A DNA stretch of 64,000 nucleotides from Amycolatopsis suaedae (GCF_004214935.1 NZ_SFCC01000009.1:1-64000); one strand, 5' to 3'; counted from the stretch's first letter, positions 29,146 to 37,662 are shown. Made by a program: numbers and translations. The notes: generated from the letters alone by a model not told the origin.

Positions 29146-30366
29146 TCATCCGAGGGCATCTCCCAGCTTCTTGAGTCCGGCACGGGTAGCCTCATCCGAC
29201 ACCTCGGTGTAGATCTCCATCGTGAGACCGAACTGGGCATGCCGGAGAATGGCCATGGCCACCCGAGGGTGCACGTCAAGATCGGCCAGTAGCGACCCGC
29301 AGGTACGCCGACCGTCGTGCACACTGATCTTCGGAACCCCAGCCTTGACGATCCGAGCATCCCATGCGCGGTTGAAGTTGCGGGGCTCGATTGGGCTGCC
29401 CAGCCTGGTGGTGAACATCAGGCCGTGTTCTTCCCACGCGTCACCGGCGGCCTGCCTGTCACGCTCGCGCTGGGCCAGACGATGCTGGAGCGCACTGCCC
29501 ACGATCGAGGGGAACGGCAACGAGGGGTTGTCGGACTCTGCGGTCTTGGTTTCTCGATGGAGTAACTTGCCACCTACGCGCTGTAACTGCCAGCCGATGT
29601 CGAGTAGCTGATCATCAAAGTTCGGCGCGTCCTTTGGCAACCCGAGCGCTTCACCCTTGCGAAGAGCTTCGACCAGGACCAGCACGTACGCCGCGTACAG
29701 CGGGTCATCATCCTCTTTCGCCGACGCCAAGAATTGACGAGCGTGTTCGCTGGTCCAGCGGCGTCGCCTCTTGCGTCGCACCTGGGGAATCTTCACGGCG
29801 GTTGCCGGGTTGCGGCTGATCAGCTCTTCGTCAATAGCGCAGTTGAAAATGATGCGGAGGCGCCGTTTCAGCTCGTACAACGTGGACGCTGTTGGATAGT
29901 CTTCACAGCACGAACCCTTTGCGCAGCATCGCTGCTTTTTCTTGGAGCGAGCCGCGTCTTTTCCCTGTGCGCAACACTGACAGGTGCGAGCTGTACTATT
30001 GAACCACTGCTGTAGATCACGCGTGGTCATCTTGAGCTTCTTCTTGCCGAGCCCAGGCGTGAAGTAGATACGCGCAAAGCGTTCGTAGTCTTCAACAGAT
30101 TTTGGTGCAAGATTAGGTCGGACAATCTCCCGGATGTAGTAGTCCAAATACGCGCCGAACAGTGGAGTGCTGGTAACCATCGGCCCCTTGGTAGCCTGGT
30201 CTTTCAGCTTAATCCACTTCTCGTGAACATCATCCCATGTGGCTCCGTAGACGTATTTGCGTCGGGAAAGCCCCTCGGGTGTTGTCACCCAAGCGTAGGC
30301 GGCATAGCCATTCTTGTACGGGTAGATGGACCCTTCGCCGTTCGATCGGCCGCGAGACTTACTCAT
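29146..30366 (-). CDS. int: Tyrosine recombinase (integrase) of the AICE
   Basis: A 406-residue phage-type integrase that catalyses site-specific recombination between the att sites. It has an N-terminal arm-binding region, a SAM-like core-binding domain (about 65-170, with an insert of cysteines: CQCC...CCAKGSCC, perhaps a zinc knuckle) and a catalytic domain with R in EALRKGEALGL, H-x-x-R in HDGRR, RHAQ and the nucleophile Tyr in MEIYTEV. It lies next to attL and overlaps xis by 8 nt. The cysteine-rich insert is unusual and is shared by some actinomycete integrases. Confidence 0.95.
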   Translation of the reverse strand: MSKSRGRSNGEGSIYPYKNGYAAYAWVTTPEGLSRRKYVYGATWDDVHEKWIKLKDQATKGPMVTSTPLFGAYLDYYIREIVRPNLAPKSVEDYERFARIYFTPGLGKKKLKMTTRDLQQWFNSTARTCQCCAQGKDAARSKKKQRCCAKGSCCEDYPTASTLYELKRRLRIIFNCAIDEELISRNPATAVKIPQVRRKRRRRWTSEHARQFLASAKEDDDPLYAAYVLVLVEALRKGEALGLPKDAPNFDDQLLDIGWQLQRVGGKLLHRETKTAESDNPSLPFPSIVGSALQHRLAQRERDRQAAGDAWEEHGLMFTTRLGSPIEPRNFNRAWDARIVKAGVPKISVHDGRRTCGSLLADLDVHPRVAMAILRHAQFGLTMEIYTEVSDEATRAGLKKLGDALG

Positions 30367-30565
30367 CGTCCAGCCCCTGTTCCTGCACTCGTCTTTCTAT
30401 GTACTCGTCAACCCATCTGGGTAGTATGCGTCGATGGCGCCCATCTTTGACTGATCGAATATCACCTTGAGCGATCAGCATCTTAGTTTTGGAGAGACCG
30501 AAACCGAGCAATGCGGCTACCTCGGTCGCTGTGTACCACTTCCTTTCCAGGATTCGCGTAGTCAT
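30359..30565 (-). CDS. xis: Excisionase (MerR/AlpA-like HTH)
   Basis: A 68-residue winged-helix protein with the sequence pattern of helix-turn-helix excisionases (YTATEVAALLGFGLSKTKMLI...RRILPRWVDEYI). It should direct the integrase toward excision. The ATG at 30565 follows AGGAGG with good spacing. It lies between rep and int and overlaps int, so excision and replication genes are expressed together. Confidence 0.9.
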   Translation of the reverse strand: MTTRILERKWYTATEVAALLGFGLSKTKMLIAQGDIRSVKDGRHRRILPRWVDEYIERRVQEQGLDDE

Positions 30566-30593
30566 GGTGACTGACCTCCTTTCTGTAGTTTTG

Positions 30594-32162
30594 TCAGGCA
30601 GTCTGCTGCAACGCGAATTCTTGCTTGCGAGTGTTGCGGTACTCGCGTGCTTTGGCCGCTGCGCTTGCGGCGAGTTCGGCGTCTCCGAGGGTGAGCCAGC
30701 CGGTACCGGCGTAGGCGAGTTCGCCGATGACGAGGGTGGTGTCCTCATCGAGGTGTTCGGTGGTGCGGTGGCCGGACTGTCGAAGTAACTGTTGACTGCG
30801 TTGGTGGACGCGCCGGATGTTCTTGAGCGCTTTACGAGTCGGCCCGTAGCGGCGGGATCGGGTGGTGAAGTGTCCGCCGAATCCGAGCATGTGCGCCCAG
30901 CGGCGGAGTTTGCCGTAGGTGTTGGTCCAGTCGTCGTGTTCGTCGGGGTGGGTGTCGCGGTTGTGTGGGTTGGCGCCGATGTCCCAGCAGTGGGCGATGA
31001 GGGTGCCGATGTGGGTTTGGTAGTCGGCGTAGCGGGCGATGGTGTCGGGGGTGATCCGGCGGGCGATGAAGCCGGTTGTTTCGGTGGATTTGGTGGCGTA
31101 CTTGGCGACGTATCCGGCGACCATGCTTTCGGTGATGTCGGCGCCGTCGACGCGAGCGAGGGGGCGGTTGACGAGTTGGGTGCCCCACGTGATGGTCCAG
31201 CCCTCGGGGTTGGCGGGGTAGAACCGGCTTCCGGGGTGCGGGGGTGTGCGGAAGGCGGTGGTAGCCGCGGCTTGGGCGATGAGCTGGTCGAGGTGGGCGG
31301 CGGTGAGAGTGGCCGGCGGGGGAAGGATGGCGTCCGGGTTGCCCGGGTCTCGTTGGTCGAGCCGGATGATGGCATGGAAGTGGACGAGTCCGCGTTCCTG
31401 GTACTCAGCTACTTTGCCGAAGCTGATGTCGAGTTTAACGCCGTGCTGTTTGCCCAGGCGGGAGGCAAGACGGCGCATGGTCTGTGTGGTGCGTCGCCAG
31501 AGTTCGGGGGCGAAGGCGTTCCAGACGGCGTGTCCGGCGTAGTCGTAGCACTCGGAGCACAGGGGCTTGCCGATGGCGTGGGAGCCTTCTGTGTGTCGCT
31601 GTGAGCACCAGGTGGGCCGTCCGTGGGGGCAGAGGGTCATGGAGCGGCGCATGCGGCAGGGTTTGACGCGTCCGGTCTTCTTGTCGACGGCGCGGGAGTG
31701 GACGGCGCCGAAGGATGGAGCGGTGAAGGTGGCGAACACGGCGGGGTGGTGGGCAACGGTGTCCGGGGTGCCTTTGCCGCCGACGAGTCCGGCTTTGATC
31801 ATGTGGAAGGTGTCGGCGCGGTAGAGCTCTGCGCAGGCGGGGCAGACTTCGGCGCGTCGGTTTCCGCAGGGGATATACAGCACTCCATCGGGCATGGTGC
31901 CGGTGGAGCGACTGGCGAGAACTTCGCCGGTGGTGGTGTCGATGGTGTGGAGCTGACCGGTGAGCCGGATGGGCCGGATGCAGCCGTTGACGGTGCTGAC
32001 GTGGTGTTGCCACTGGTGGTAATCGTCGCGTGCGGCTCGGTCGGTCGCGGTGGTGCGGGCAGACCGATCACCCTCACCAACAACCTCGGTGCGCAGTGCC
32101 GCGATAGGGCGTAGCGCGTCGAGGACGCCGGTGAGGGTGGGCTCGGCCTGCATGGTGCTCAC
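30594..32162 (-). CDS. RepSA-type replication initiator
   Basis: A 522-residue initiator of the RepSA/RepAM family used by AICEs to replicate as circles after excision. Visible features are a cysteine-rich zinc-binding region (CGNRRAEVCPACAELY, CPHGRPTWC, CSECYDY), the HxH motif GLVHFHAIIRLD (about 275-285) typical of HUH-type nicking enzymes, and KYATKSTE further on. The GTG at 32162 is the start. Co-directional with xis and int. Confidence 0.9.
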   Translation of the reverse strand: MSTMQAEPTLTGVLDALRPIAALRTEVVGEGDRSARTTATDRAARDDYHQWQHHVSTVNGCIRPIRLTGQLHTIDTTTGEVLASRSTGTMPDGVLYIPCGNRRAEVCPACAELYRADTFHMIKAGLVGGKGTPDTVAHHPAVFATFTAPSFGAVHSRAVDKKTGRVKPCRMRRSMTLCPHGRPTWCSQRHTEGSHAIGKPLCSECYDYAGHAVWNAFAPELWRRTTQTMRRLASRLGKQHGVKLDISFGKVAEYQERGLVHFHAIIRLDQRDPGNPDAILPPPATLTAAHLDQLIAQAAATTAFRTPPHPGSRFYPANPEGWTITWGTQLVNRPLARVDGADITESMVAGYVAKYATKSTETTGFIARRITPDTIARYADYQTHIGTLIAHCWDIGANPHNRDTHPDEHDDWTNTYGKLRRWAHMLGFGGHFTTRSRRYGPTRKALKNIRRVHQRSQQLLRQSGHRTTEHLDEDTTLVIGELAYAGTGWLTLGDAELAASAAAKAREYRNTRKQEFALQQTA

Positions 32163-32187
32163 GACTAGCTGTTCTCTCCGTTCCGGG

Positions 32188-32508
32188 TTACCAGGCGAGT
32201 GCGGGGAAATGCCCGTGGAAGTAGTCGCGTGCGATGGCTTCGGCGCGGGCTCGGATCACGGCGACTTCATCGGCGGTGCGGCGGGTCTGCCAACTGGTGA
32301 GGTCTCCGTTGAAGGCCACTTCGGCGTGGATCGCGTCCATGGGGCTGACCTGTCCGGGCTCGAAGTTGTCGCCGAAGGCCGCGAGGTAGGAACCGAGGGC
32401 GTCGACGATCTGTCGGGCGGTGAGGTCATATCCAGGTCCCCACAGGAACACGGGCTCGCTTGGGAGTGCGGTACCGGCAGGGGCCAGTGTGGTTAGTGTC
32501 GCGGTCAT
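32188..32508 (-). CDS. AICE hypothetical protein
   Basis: A 106-residue soluble protein without recognised domains (motifs WGPGYDLTARQIVDALGSYLA and DYFHGHFPALAW). The ATG at 32508 follows GAAAGGA and is preferred to the longer frame. It lies just upstream of rep on the same strand, so it may help replication control, but this is only from position. Confidence 0.65.
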   Translation of the reverse strand: MTATLTTLAPAGTALPSEPVFLWGPGYDLTARQIVDALGSYLAAFGDNFEPGQVSPMDAIHAEVAFNGDLTSWQTRRTADEVAVIRARAEAIARDYFHGHFPALAW

Positions 32509-32536
32509 GGTGGTGTCCTTTCTCGACAGTGGTGTG

Positions 32537-32710
32537 TCAGTTGAGGAGTGACGAAAGGAAGGAGCCGACGGCACTTCCGGCGTCCCCGAGCCACGTTCCG
32601 ATGTCGGACGTGGTGTCTGCGGCTTGCAACGGCTGCTTGATCACGAAGACCAACAACAGGAGTGCGACGAAGGCTGCAACGAGTTTGGGGAGGATTCGCT
32701 TGCTATGCAT
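32537..32710 (-). CDS. 57-residue single-helix membrane protein
   Basis: A short gene encoding MHSKRILPKLVAAFVALLLL, a hydrophobic helix, then a soluble tail (TTSDIGTWLGDAGSAVGS) that ends FLSSLLN. The ATG at 32710 is preceded by AGGAAGGAAA at correct spacing, which supports translation. It probably sits in the membrane with the tail outside or, if cleaved, is exported. Small membrane proteins in this position are frequent in AICEs and may serve spreading (Spd) functions. It lies between the 106-residue gene and the SpdB-like gene. Confidence 0.75.
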   Translation of the reverse strand: MHSKRILPKLVAAFVALLLLVFVIKQPLQAADTTSDIGTWLGDAGSAVGSFLSSLLN

Positions 32711-32835
32711 GGGATTTCCTTCCTAGTGTTGTTGTTGGGCTTGACCAACACTCCGATCACCAGGGCAGGCGTTGCGGGTGTCCTGGTGACCAGAGAGATG
32801 ATCAAGTGGCTTGGGAATCGGCCGGCAAGCTTGTG

Positions 32836-33579
32836 CTATCGGTGGATGTCGTTGCTGACGAGCTTCGCCAGTGCTGAGGCGAGCCCCAGGACAACGACGG
32901 GGATGATGGCGACGAGCATGACGATGGGCCACGGTGCGCGGGTGTATCCCGCTGCCGACATGAGGTGGTAAGCCACTTGGGCAACAGCGCCGATAGCCAG
33001 GCTGGCGATGGCGGAGGTCCGGGCGAATCGGAGTGTTCTGTTGCTACGTGGTTTCGTCTTGGTGGAACGTGACTTGGTGGCTGGGGTGATCCCGAGCCAG
33101 ACGTGGAGTGCGTACGCGGCGTAGGCTTCCACGGACAAGGGGAGGACTATCGCGGTGTTCAGGCGAAGGTCATCCCAGATGCCCGGCAGGAGCTGGATCA
33201 CGCCGAATCCGGCCATCTGACCGAGTCCGACCCATCCGGACCACACGGCTACTGCGGCACCAAGTCCGATGATGAGCAGTGGCCATGGTCTATGTGGACG
33301 CTTCGATGTGGGCTTCCGGGTGGTGGTGAGCTTCTGCTTGACCGTGGCGGCTTTGCGCTTCACCGGGTTCGAGCTCGACGGCTCTGCCTTGTTGCCGTTG
33401 ACGTGGGCAGGTGTGCCGTTGTTGTTGGCCTTCTCCTTGTCCAGTTCGACAAGTGCTTCATAGACGGCGCGCTCAGTGGCCCTGGTCTGTCGGGCAAGTT
33501 CGGCGCGGTCGGGACGTGGCTGTCCATTTTGGTCAGCAATGGCGAGAGCGGTACGTACACGATCACGAACGGTTTCCAT
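32836..33579 (-). CDS. Membrane protein with HTH-like N-terminus, Spd/DUF2637-like
   Basis: A 247-residue protein. Residues 1-55 look like a small HTH (VRTALAIADQNGQ...RAELARQTRATERAVYEALVELDKE), a basic linker follows, and then four membrane helices (about 95-240). This layout resembles the DUF2637/Spd-type proteins of actinomycete plasmids, which help transferred DNA spread through mycelium. The ATG at 33579 is chosen for its AAAGGA upstream; the open frame continues 17 codons further up. Confidence 0.7.
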   Translation of the reverse strand: METVRDRVRTALAIADQNGQPRPDRAELARQTRATERAVYEALVELDKEKANNNGTPAHVNGNKAEPSSSNPVKRKAATVKQKLTTTRKPTSKRPHRPWPLLIIGLGAAVAVWSGWVGLGQMAGFGVIQLLPGIWDDLRLNTAIVLPLSVEAYAAYALHVWLGITPATKSRSTKTKPRSNRTLRFARTSAIASLAIGAVAQVAYHLMSAAGYTRAPWPIVMLVAIIPVVVLGLASALAKLVSNDIHR

Positions 33580-33669
33580 GATCGTCAGTTCCTTTCGGGT
33601 GCTAGAAGGTTGGGGTGACATCTGAGGCAACGGTGAGGCAGACCAGGGCGAACGTGGCTACCTAGGTGG

Positions 33670-34338
33670 TCATGACTTCCCCTCTTCCTCTGCGAGGGCC
33701 GAAGCCATGTCGTCGATACCGATGCCGAGGTGTTCGCAGTGTTCGGCGACGTAGGTCATGGCGACGATGACAGGCAGAGCTACGCTGATCCGAATGTCGC
33801 TGTTCACACAGTCAGCACAGACAGTGCAACAGAGCACTCCCAGTGGTGTGGTGAACGTGGCAACGCCTAGGTTGTCGACTGAGTGGCAGAGCTGACACTG
33901 TGCGCCGAGAGGGCAGTTAGTTGTGTTGTCAAGATCCATCGGATTCTCTTCCGTGGTTTTCGGAGCGAGCCTCAACAGGTCTCGTTCCCATTGCGGCAAG
34001 TCTTCGATCAGTCTGAGGCGGTTGATTTCGCCTTCGGCTTTGCTGAGTTCTGAGAACACGTTGATGAGGTCGTTGCGGGCATCGTGCAAGGCGTTTTCCG
34101 CACGTTCAATGGACTCTCCCGGGTTGGAACCCTGTGAGTCGTAGTACTCGGTGGGATCGAACTCCGTGAGAACAGGCACTGTGTCCAGGAAGTCGCGGAC
34201 GGCACTGATGACATCGATGAGCGCCATGATCGGGTAATAGATGTCCGGAATGGATGAAGCCGGGCGAACAAGGCCGTGGATGGCCTTTCGGATCAGGTCA
34301 CGGGCTTGCGTCAACTGGTCGATAGCTAGTTTGTCCAT
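33670..34338 (-). CDS. AICE protein with coiled N-part and cysteine-rich C-part
   Basis: A 222-residue reading frame. Residues 1-130 are helical and charged without recognised family. The last 89 residues (from the internal MDLDNTTNCPLG) form a small cysteine-rich module (CPLGAQCQLC, CCTVCADC, EHCEHLGIGIDDMA) that in other actinomycete plasmids and AICEs exists as a separate short protein. The internal ATG at 33939 has GGAAGAG upstream, so the module may also be made alone. The outer ATG at 34338 follows GGGAG. Fusion or dual start cannot be decided from sequence. Confidence 0.7.
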   Translation of the reverse strand: MDKLAIDQLTQARDLIRKAIHGLVRPASSIPDIYYPIMALIDVISAVRDFLDTVPVLTEFDPTEYYDSQGSNPGESIERAENALHDARNDLINVFSELSKAEGEINRLRLIEDLPQWERDLLRLAPKTTEENPMDLDNTTNCPLGAQCQLCHSVDNLGVATFTTPLGVLCCTVCADCVNSDIRISVALPVIVAMTYVAEHCEHLGIGIDDMASALAEEEGKS

Positions 34339-34445
34339 TGTGGTCTCCCATCTAGCTGGGTTCGGTATGACGGTTGGTTCGGCCGCCACCCCCACCACCA
34401 GGGCTCGTGATCGGGCTCTGGTGGTGAGAGTCACGAACGAAGGGT

Positions 34446-34706
34446 TCAGAACAGTGAGGTCTGGTCGCGGCAGCTTTTGCACAGCCGGGTGCCGTACTCG
34501 TCACAGGAGAACCGGACCGTGCAGTGGACGCAGATGCGGTCGTGCTTGGTGCGGCACTGTGGACAGGTAGTGAGTCCGGTGCCGTCTTGCCGATAGAAGA
34601 CTCGGCAGTCGGTGCATCGGCGGATGCCGGGCATGTGGTGACGTTTGCCGAGCCGGATCTGGTTTGTGGCATAGCGGAAGTACTCATCGGTGATGCGGAC
34701 GGTCAT
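34446..34706 (-). CDS. Small zinc-ribbon protein
   Basis: An 86-residue protein with four CxxC pairs (CTDC, CPQC, CVHC, CKSC), forming two zinc ribbons. Such proteins bind nucleic acid or act in assembly; the target here is unknown. The ATG at 34706 follows GGGAGGCG. It overlaps the end of the upstream membrane-protein gene by 23 nt, so translation is likely coupled. Confidence 0.75.
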   Translation of the reverse strand: MTVRITDEYFRYATNQIRLGKRHHMPGIRRCTDCRVFYRQDGTGLTTCPQCRTKHDRICVHCTVRFSCDEYGTRLCKSCRDQTSLF

Positions 34707-34947
34707 CGTCGTCGCCTCCCGCAGCCTGCTCGGTAGTGTCCTGTGTGGGACGCATGGGGTTGACGCCCATGCGGTTAATTTCGATGAGCCCTGCGACGAT
34801 GACGGTGATGCCGATGACGGCAGCGAGGGTGAGCAGGATGGTGAGGATGGTGTTGACCTCGGGAACCACAGCGGACAGAACACCGAGTGCGCATCCGATG
34901 GCTACGACGATGATGAAAATGGTCCTATCGCTGACATTTCGGTCCAT
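34684..34947 (-). CDS. Small two-helix membrane protein
   Basis: An 87-residue protein with two hydrophobic helices (TIFIIVVAIGCALGVLSAVV and ILTILLTLAAVIGITVIVAG) and a polar, acidic tail. The ATG at 34947 lies 11 nt after AAGGAG. It is between the transfer ATPase and the zinc-ribbon gene on the same strand. It is a plausible spreading or mating-pore accessory protein, by context only. Confidence 0.7.
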   Translation of the reverse strand: MDRNVSDRTIFIIVVAIGCALGVLSAVVPEVNTILTILLTLAAVIGITVIVAGLIEINRMGVNPMRPTQDTTEQAAGGDDDDRPHHR

Positions 34948-35021
34948 TTTGGGCACACTCCTTCTGTGCGACGAATAGCGGTTCTATTCGCCGTTAGCGG
35001 TAATTGGTTATGGGACTGAAT

Positions 35022-35900
35022 TTAGACGGTGACGAGCGCGGGGACTCCGGCTGTTCCGTCGTCATCCGGGTAGTGCGTGCGGATGCTGCGTGCGTGCGCG
35101 ACGATGGCGCGGATATCAGCGTCGGTGAGGTAGGCCGCTTTGAACCGTTGTGGTATCCCGCCTTCGGCGAGTAGCCAGCCCACGCCGACGGACAGGGGAT
35201 CGATGGTTTTGGCGGAGTAGCCTTCACCGGCCCAGCCGACCGACAGGATGATGTCCGACGATGAGTCGGTGGTGCAGCGGAACGCCACGCGGTAGCCGAA
35301 CAGGTCCCGCAGGCTGGTCGGGATGATGTCGGCGCTCGGTCGTTGGGTCGCGGCGACGGTGATGATCCCCGCGGCTCGACCCCTCGCAACGATGTCGCGC
35401 AGGATGCGGATGAAGTCTTCGCGCTGTTCCTTGGTGCCGTAGGTGGCGGAGAACAGGGCGAGTTCGTCGATGACGAACAAGATGACGTCCAGGCCGTCAT
35501 CACGGGTGATCTTGCGTCGACCGGCTTTGCGGAGCATCGCGTAACGGATGTCGAGCTCGTGCTGTAGCTGAGCCAATCGATACAGGGCTCGTTCCATGTC
35601 GTTGCCGACAAACACATCAGCCACGGGGCGCCACGGGTCTAGTTCGACTTGCTTGCCGTCGAACAGCCACAGACGGCAGTCGGTGGACAACGCACCGTGG
35701 GCCACGATGGTGTTGACCAGCGAGGACTTGCCCGAGCCGGGTTCACCACCAGCGATGATGTTCTTGTACGCCAGCCTGACCCGGACTTGCCGGCCGTTCT
35801 CATCGATCCCGAAGTGCATCGGGTCATAGATAGATAGTCCCGATACCGGGATAGTGGGGGTGGCCCCGCCAGTGCGGCGGGGTCCACGTCGGTTAAACAT
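35022..35900 (-). CDS. FtsK/SpoIIIE-type DNA transfer ATPase (TraB/TraSA-like)
   Basis: A 292-residue ATPase: Walker A GEPGSGKSSLV (about 51-61), Walker B FVIDELALF (about 124-132), and the QRPSADIIPTSLRDLF segment typical of conjugative FtsK proteins. In AICEs this single protein moves double-stranded DNA between mycelia. It has no membrane helix of its own; the gene upstream, overlapping by 8 nt, supplies a two-helix membrane domain, so the usual TraB is split in two. Confidence 0.92.
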   Translation of the reverse strand: MFNRRGPRRTGGATPTIPVSGLSIYDPMHFGIDENGRQVRVRLAYKNIIAGGEPGSGKSSLVNTIVAHGALSTDCRLWLFDGKQVELDPWRPVADVFVGNDMERALYRLAQLQHELDIRYAMLRKAGRRKITRDDGLDVILFVIDELALFSATYGTKEQREDFIRILRDIVARGRAAGIITVAATQRPSADIIPTSLRDLFGYRVAFRCTTDSSSDIILSVGWAGEGYSAKTIDPLSVGVGWLLAEGGIPQRFKAAYLTDADIRAIVAHARSIRTHYPDDDGTAGVPALVTV

Positions 35901-36693
35901 AGTCAGTCACATCCATTCCACCGAACCCCTCCACAGCAGGGGTTGAACCGGTGCTGTTGTTGGTGTTCTTGGATTTCTGTGCCTGCCCACGCTCAGCACG
36001 GGGCTGAGTGGCCGTGGCTTGTCGGACCTCGGAGGCGACAGCATCACGTCGGGGCAGTGGAACGACCCGACCGTCATCGACGGTGGTTGCCGGGTCGATG
36101 TGATCAAGCACGTCCGGAGCGAGCTGAGCGGACTCCAGAGGGTCTCGACGGATGATGTGCAGGACCACCAGCGCGGCACGCTTGCGGCTGGGTTCGATCC
36201 GGCACTCCCGTGCCCAACAAGCAGCGGCGAGCTTGCTCGACACCTGTTCGATGTCGTTGACCGCTAAGCCAGCGGGCAGCCATACTCGGATGCGCTCCCC
36301 GACCGGGGTAGGTCGTGACCACAGCAGATACGGCAGAGTGCCGTCATAGGTCATCGTCCAGGTGGACCGGAAGCACGCTCGGGTGCGATGCCGGGACAGC
36401 ACACACCAACAGCGTCGGGTGACATACCGGCGAACCGGGGCAACCCCGACAACCAGCACGATCACCCCGAAGAGGGTGGCCCACAGCGCCCATTCGGGTA
36501 GGTGAGCTGTCAACCACAGGTAGACCAGCACCACCAGGGTCAGGACGAACAGCTCGGCACGAGCCCGCACGATCCGGCCGACCAGGGAACCCAACCAGGT
36601 TCCGCGAGGGTGCATGATGAATTCGAAGCCGCCTGTACGGGCGGTTTGGTGGACACGCGCGCCACGGCGACGCATACGGCTAGACTTAGCCAT
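35893..36693 (-). CDS. Membrane partner of the transfer ATPase
   Basis: A 266-residue protein with a basic N-terminus, two adjacent membrane helices (about 46-92) and a cytoplasmic domain (WTMTYDGTLPYLLW...IRVWLPAGLAVNDIEQVSSKLAA) like the linker region of plasmid FtsK/TraB proteins. It overlaps the ATPase gene by 8 nt. Together the two match one TraB: membrane plus linker here, motor there. Start at the ATG with GGAGGTGAG just upstream. Confidence 0.82.
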   Translation of the reverse strand: MAKSSRMRRRGARVHQTARTGGFEFIMHPRGTWLGSLVGRIVRARAELFVLTLVVLVYLWLTAHLPEWALWATLFGVIVLVVGVAPVRRYVTRRCWCVLSRHRTRACFRSTWTMTYDGTLPYLLWSRPTPVGERIRVWLPAGLAVNDIEQVSSKLAAACWARECRIEPSRKRAALVVLHIIRRDPLESAQLAPDVLDHIDPATTVDDGRVVPLPRRDAVASEVRQATATQPRAERGQAQKSKNTNNSTGSTPAVEGFGGMDVTDYV

Positions 36694-36731
36694 AACTCAC
36701 CTCCAGTGAGTATGTGTGAAAAGAGAGGTGG

Positions 36732-36779
36732 CACAGGGCCGAAGTTCAATCCGCCAAGATCAAAATTCTCGGCCCTGTG
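36732..36779 (-). terminator. 11-bp hairpin between AICE genes
   Basis: CACAGGGCCGA (36732-36742) pairs exactly with TCGGCCCTGTG (36769-36779) around a 26-nt, A/T-richer loop. It separates the 107-residue gene from the transfer genes and may attenuate read-through into them. Confidence 0.5.
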
Positions 36780-36795
36780 TCCACCGACGAAACCT

Positions 36796-37119
36796 CTAAT
36801 GATCGGTCAGGATCGCTCCGGTTAGTTGAAGACCCTCAATAGTGACGGTCTTCAGTTCACTACCAGACTCCGAGAAGACATACGCGGAATACGTGATGCT
36901 GTACCAGGCCATCAGGACGCGATAGTCTCGGCACAACCCCTCATACTGAGCCCACAGATTCGCCTTCTCTTCGAACGTGGTGGCCTCACGGCACCACTGC
37001 CCAACCTGATCAACTAACTTGCCCAAGTTGGTCATCGCAGCGAACTGAATATCGCTTTGCTCCAACAGTTCCTCAGCCGACAAACCCTTAGCGCTGAGAA
37101 CGATCTGACGGTCATCCAT
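36796..37119 (-). CDS. AICE hypothetical protein
   Basis: A 107-residue helical protein with no membrane segment and no recognised domain (motifs LVDQVGQWCREATTFEEKA, LWAQYEGLCRDYRVLMAW). The ATG at 37119 follows AGGAG. It is followed by a hairpin and then the transfer genes; the SCO3933-like gene lies 31 nt upstream, so these two probably form an operon. Confidence 0.65.
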   Translation of the reverse strand: MDDRQIVLSAKGLSAEELLEQSDIQFAAMTNLGKLVDQVGQWCREATTFEEKANLWAQYEGLCRDYRVLMAWYSITYSAYVFSESGSELKTVTIEGLQLTGAILTDH

Positions 37120-37150
37120 GGCTACTCCTATCGAGTACCAGTCCAAATGA

Positions 37151-37498
37151 TCAGGAGTCAGCCTTACCCGACCGCGAAGTCGCAGCAGTAGGAACAGCGT
37201 TCACGGCACGCGCACGAAACGCGACCTTCGGCCTTCCGTCCGAAACCCACGGCATAGCCTGCAGACCCTCGATCGTCACCGACTGCCGCTGAGTCAACTC
37301 GGGCGGGTTATCAGTCGCCACAGTGACCAGCACAGTCTCAGATCCGTCCTTTGTCCAGGCAACGAGCTGAACGGCGTGCAGAGGCAGATTAGTCCCACCC
37401 TGCTTGTCTCGACGCTGATTCCCTTCCCTGTCAAAACGTGGCTCAAAAGGCTTCGCCACCTGAAAATCCACACCAGACGTGTCAATGATCAGATCCAT
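37151..37498 (-). CDS. SCO3933-family regulatory protein
   Basis: A 115-residue protein whose layout (IDTSGVDFQVAKPFEP..., LHAVQLVAWTKDG, VTIEGLQAMPW, VAFRARAV) matches the SCO3933 family of regulatory proteins found in Streptomyces elements. It is probably an OB-like or beta-barrel fold. The role is likely in control of transfer or replication genes. The ATG at 37498 follows GGAGGA. It is divergent from the HTH regulator across a 164-nt region full of GGGAC repeats. Confidence 0.75.
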   Translation of the reverse strand: MDLIIDTSGVDFQVAKPFEPRFDREGNQRRDKQGGTNLPLHAVQLVAWTKDGSETVLVTVATDNPPELTQRQSVTIEGLQAMPWVSDGRPKVAFRARAVNAVPTAATSRSGKADS

Positions 37499-37580
37499 GA
37501 TGCTTCCTCCAGTTGAGGTGAATCGGTTTCTTCGGTTGATCCCCGTCAGCGGGAACAACACCAAGGAAACCGCAGTGAAC

Positions 37581-37662
37581 CGGGACACATCACGGCTTGA
37601 CGGGACACTTCGGGACGTCTTAGGCTTGTCAAAACGTCCCGATCCGTCCTGGAGGTGTCCCG
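37581..37662 (+). promoter_or_regulatory. Promoter with five GGGAC-type operator repeats
   Basis: CGGGACAC occurs at 37581-37588 and 37601-37608 and, inverted, at 37655-37662; CGGGACGT at 37611-37618 is mirrored by ACGTCCCG at 37634-37641. A likely promoter for the HTH gene, TTGACG (37597-37602), 18-nt spacer, TAGGCT (37621-37626), lies inside this array. The layout suggests autoregulation by the HTH protein and control of the divergent gene. Confidence 0.7.

Noticed and set aside
33601..33670. Tiny frame ATGACCACC-TAG followed by codons for a hydrophobic peptide (VATFALVCLTVASDV)
   Set aside because: An in-frame stop follows the third codon. It could be a broken small membrane gene, but there is too little to call.
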